A DNA stretch of 7,315 nt from assembly GCA_003244125.1 (NCBI GenBank), contig QHBL01000275.1, positions 1-7,315 on the forward strand, given 5' to 3'. Source of the stretch: Chthoniobacterales bacterium. Its GTDB lineage: Bacteria; Verrucomicrobiota; Verrucomicrobiae; Chthoniobacterales; UBA10450. Both the position numbers and the translations under genes were made by a program. Positions 7,052 to 7,315 of the stretch are shown one piece after another (within the stretch, counting starts at the first letter, position 1; each line of letters begins with the position of its first letter). The notes under the pieces were generated by a model. It saw only the letters and a list, made by a program, of their open reading frames with translations. It was not told where the DNA came from and did not search any database.

Positions 7052-7315
7052 CTAAAAACTGTAGGTGGCGTCGAGGGAGACGCGGTTCTGGGTGTAATCG
7101 CGCTCCGGCACGTTCGAATCCTTCTGCGTATACTGATAACGCAAGCCCACAGTGACATGAGGCGTGAGCTGGTAACCGACGGTAAGGGCGCCGCCGTAGC
7201 GATGAAGATGCTCATTGATAAATCCGCCGGAGTCATTGGCGTCTTCGTAGAACAGCTCGGTGGAAAGCAAGGTATCCCGGATGATGTTCCAGGTGACGGT
7301 GTGGCGAATGTAGTT
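7052..7315 (-). CDS. Outer-membrane beta-barrel protein, C-terminal 87 residues (5' part beyond right edge)
   Basis: The frame is open from the right edge to the TAG at 7054-7052. The visible 87 residues alternate polar and hydrophobic positions in strands typical of a transmembrane beta-barrel (IRHTVTWNII, RDTLLSTELFYED, RYGGALTVGYQLTPHVTVGLRYQYTQKDS, RDYTQNRVSLDATYSF). The chain ends in aromatic-x-Phe (YSF), the C-terminal signal recognised by the BAM assembly machine. The pattern of a 'YQYTxxDS...DYTxNRV' pair of strands followed by the final strand resembles the putative beta-barrel porins found in exopolysaccharide clusters, but the family call rests on a fragment. A TTG at 7270 lies inside the open frame and is not a believable start, because strand sequence continues upstream of it to the window edge. 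It abuts the OPX gene without a gap, which suggests a shared export function. Confidence 0.8.
   Translation of the reverse strand, partial: NYIRHTVTWNIIRDTLLSTELFYEDANDSGGFINEHLHRYGGALTVGYQLTPHVTVGLRYQYTQKDSNVPERDYTQNRVSLDATYSF

Noticed and set aside
1..7315. Searched for CRISPR arrays, tRNA genes, insertion-sequence ends and long direct repeats
   Set aside because: Coding sequence fills nearly the whole window and I saw no regular repeats, tRNA-like folds, transposase motifs or target-site duplications.

Overview
The window is a solid block of exopolysaccharide or capsule genes, all read from the minus strand, so transcription runs from high to low coordinates. Order of transcription: the C-terminal end of an outer-membrane beta-barrel protein (cut by the right edge), a short periplasmic polysaccharide export (OPX/Wza-family) protein, a Wzc-type polysaccharide co-polymerase fused to a bacterial tyrosine kinase, a 12-helix Wzx-type flippase, a small GT-A-fold glycosyltransferase, and a long protein carrying two consecutive GT-B (GT4-like) glycosyltransferase domains (cut by the left edge).

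The genes are packed tightly. Outer-membrane protein and OPX abut with no gap, OPX and the kinase are 1 bp apart, flippase and small glycosyltransferase 3 bp apart, and the two glycosyltransferase genes overlap by 4 bp (ATGA). The only real spacer is 48 bp between kinase and flippase. No internal promoter or terminator is convincing, so this looks like one operon interior that continues past both edges. None of the five visible starts has a clear Shine-Dalgarno sequence, which together with the spacing points to translational coupling.

How the genes probably work together: the glycosyltransferases build a lipid-linked repeat unit at the cytoplasmic face. The flippase moves it across the inner membrane. 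The Wzc-like protein controls polymerisation and chain length through its periplasmic domain and its C-terminal tyrosine autokinase. The OPX protein and the neighbouring beta-barrel protein form the exit route through the periplasm and outer membrane. No Wzy polymerase, priming phosphoglycosyltransferase or tyrosine phosphatase lies in the window; these would be expected nearby or elsewhere.

The organism is a GC-rich, double-membraned bacterium. The arrangement of beta-barrel, short OPX and Wzc-like autokinase, with weak ribosome-binding sites, reminds me of environmental Verrucomicrobiota, with Acidobacteriota or similar soil phyla as alternatives. This is an impression from gene style, not something the sequence proves. 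The region is recognisable polysaccharide secretion machinery rather than a new kind of system. The most notable points are the tandem glycosyltransferase fusion (continuously open for 682 codons) and the pairing of a short, non-lipidated OPX protein with a beta-barrel.
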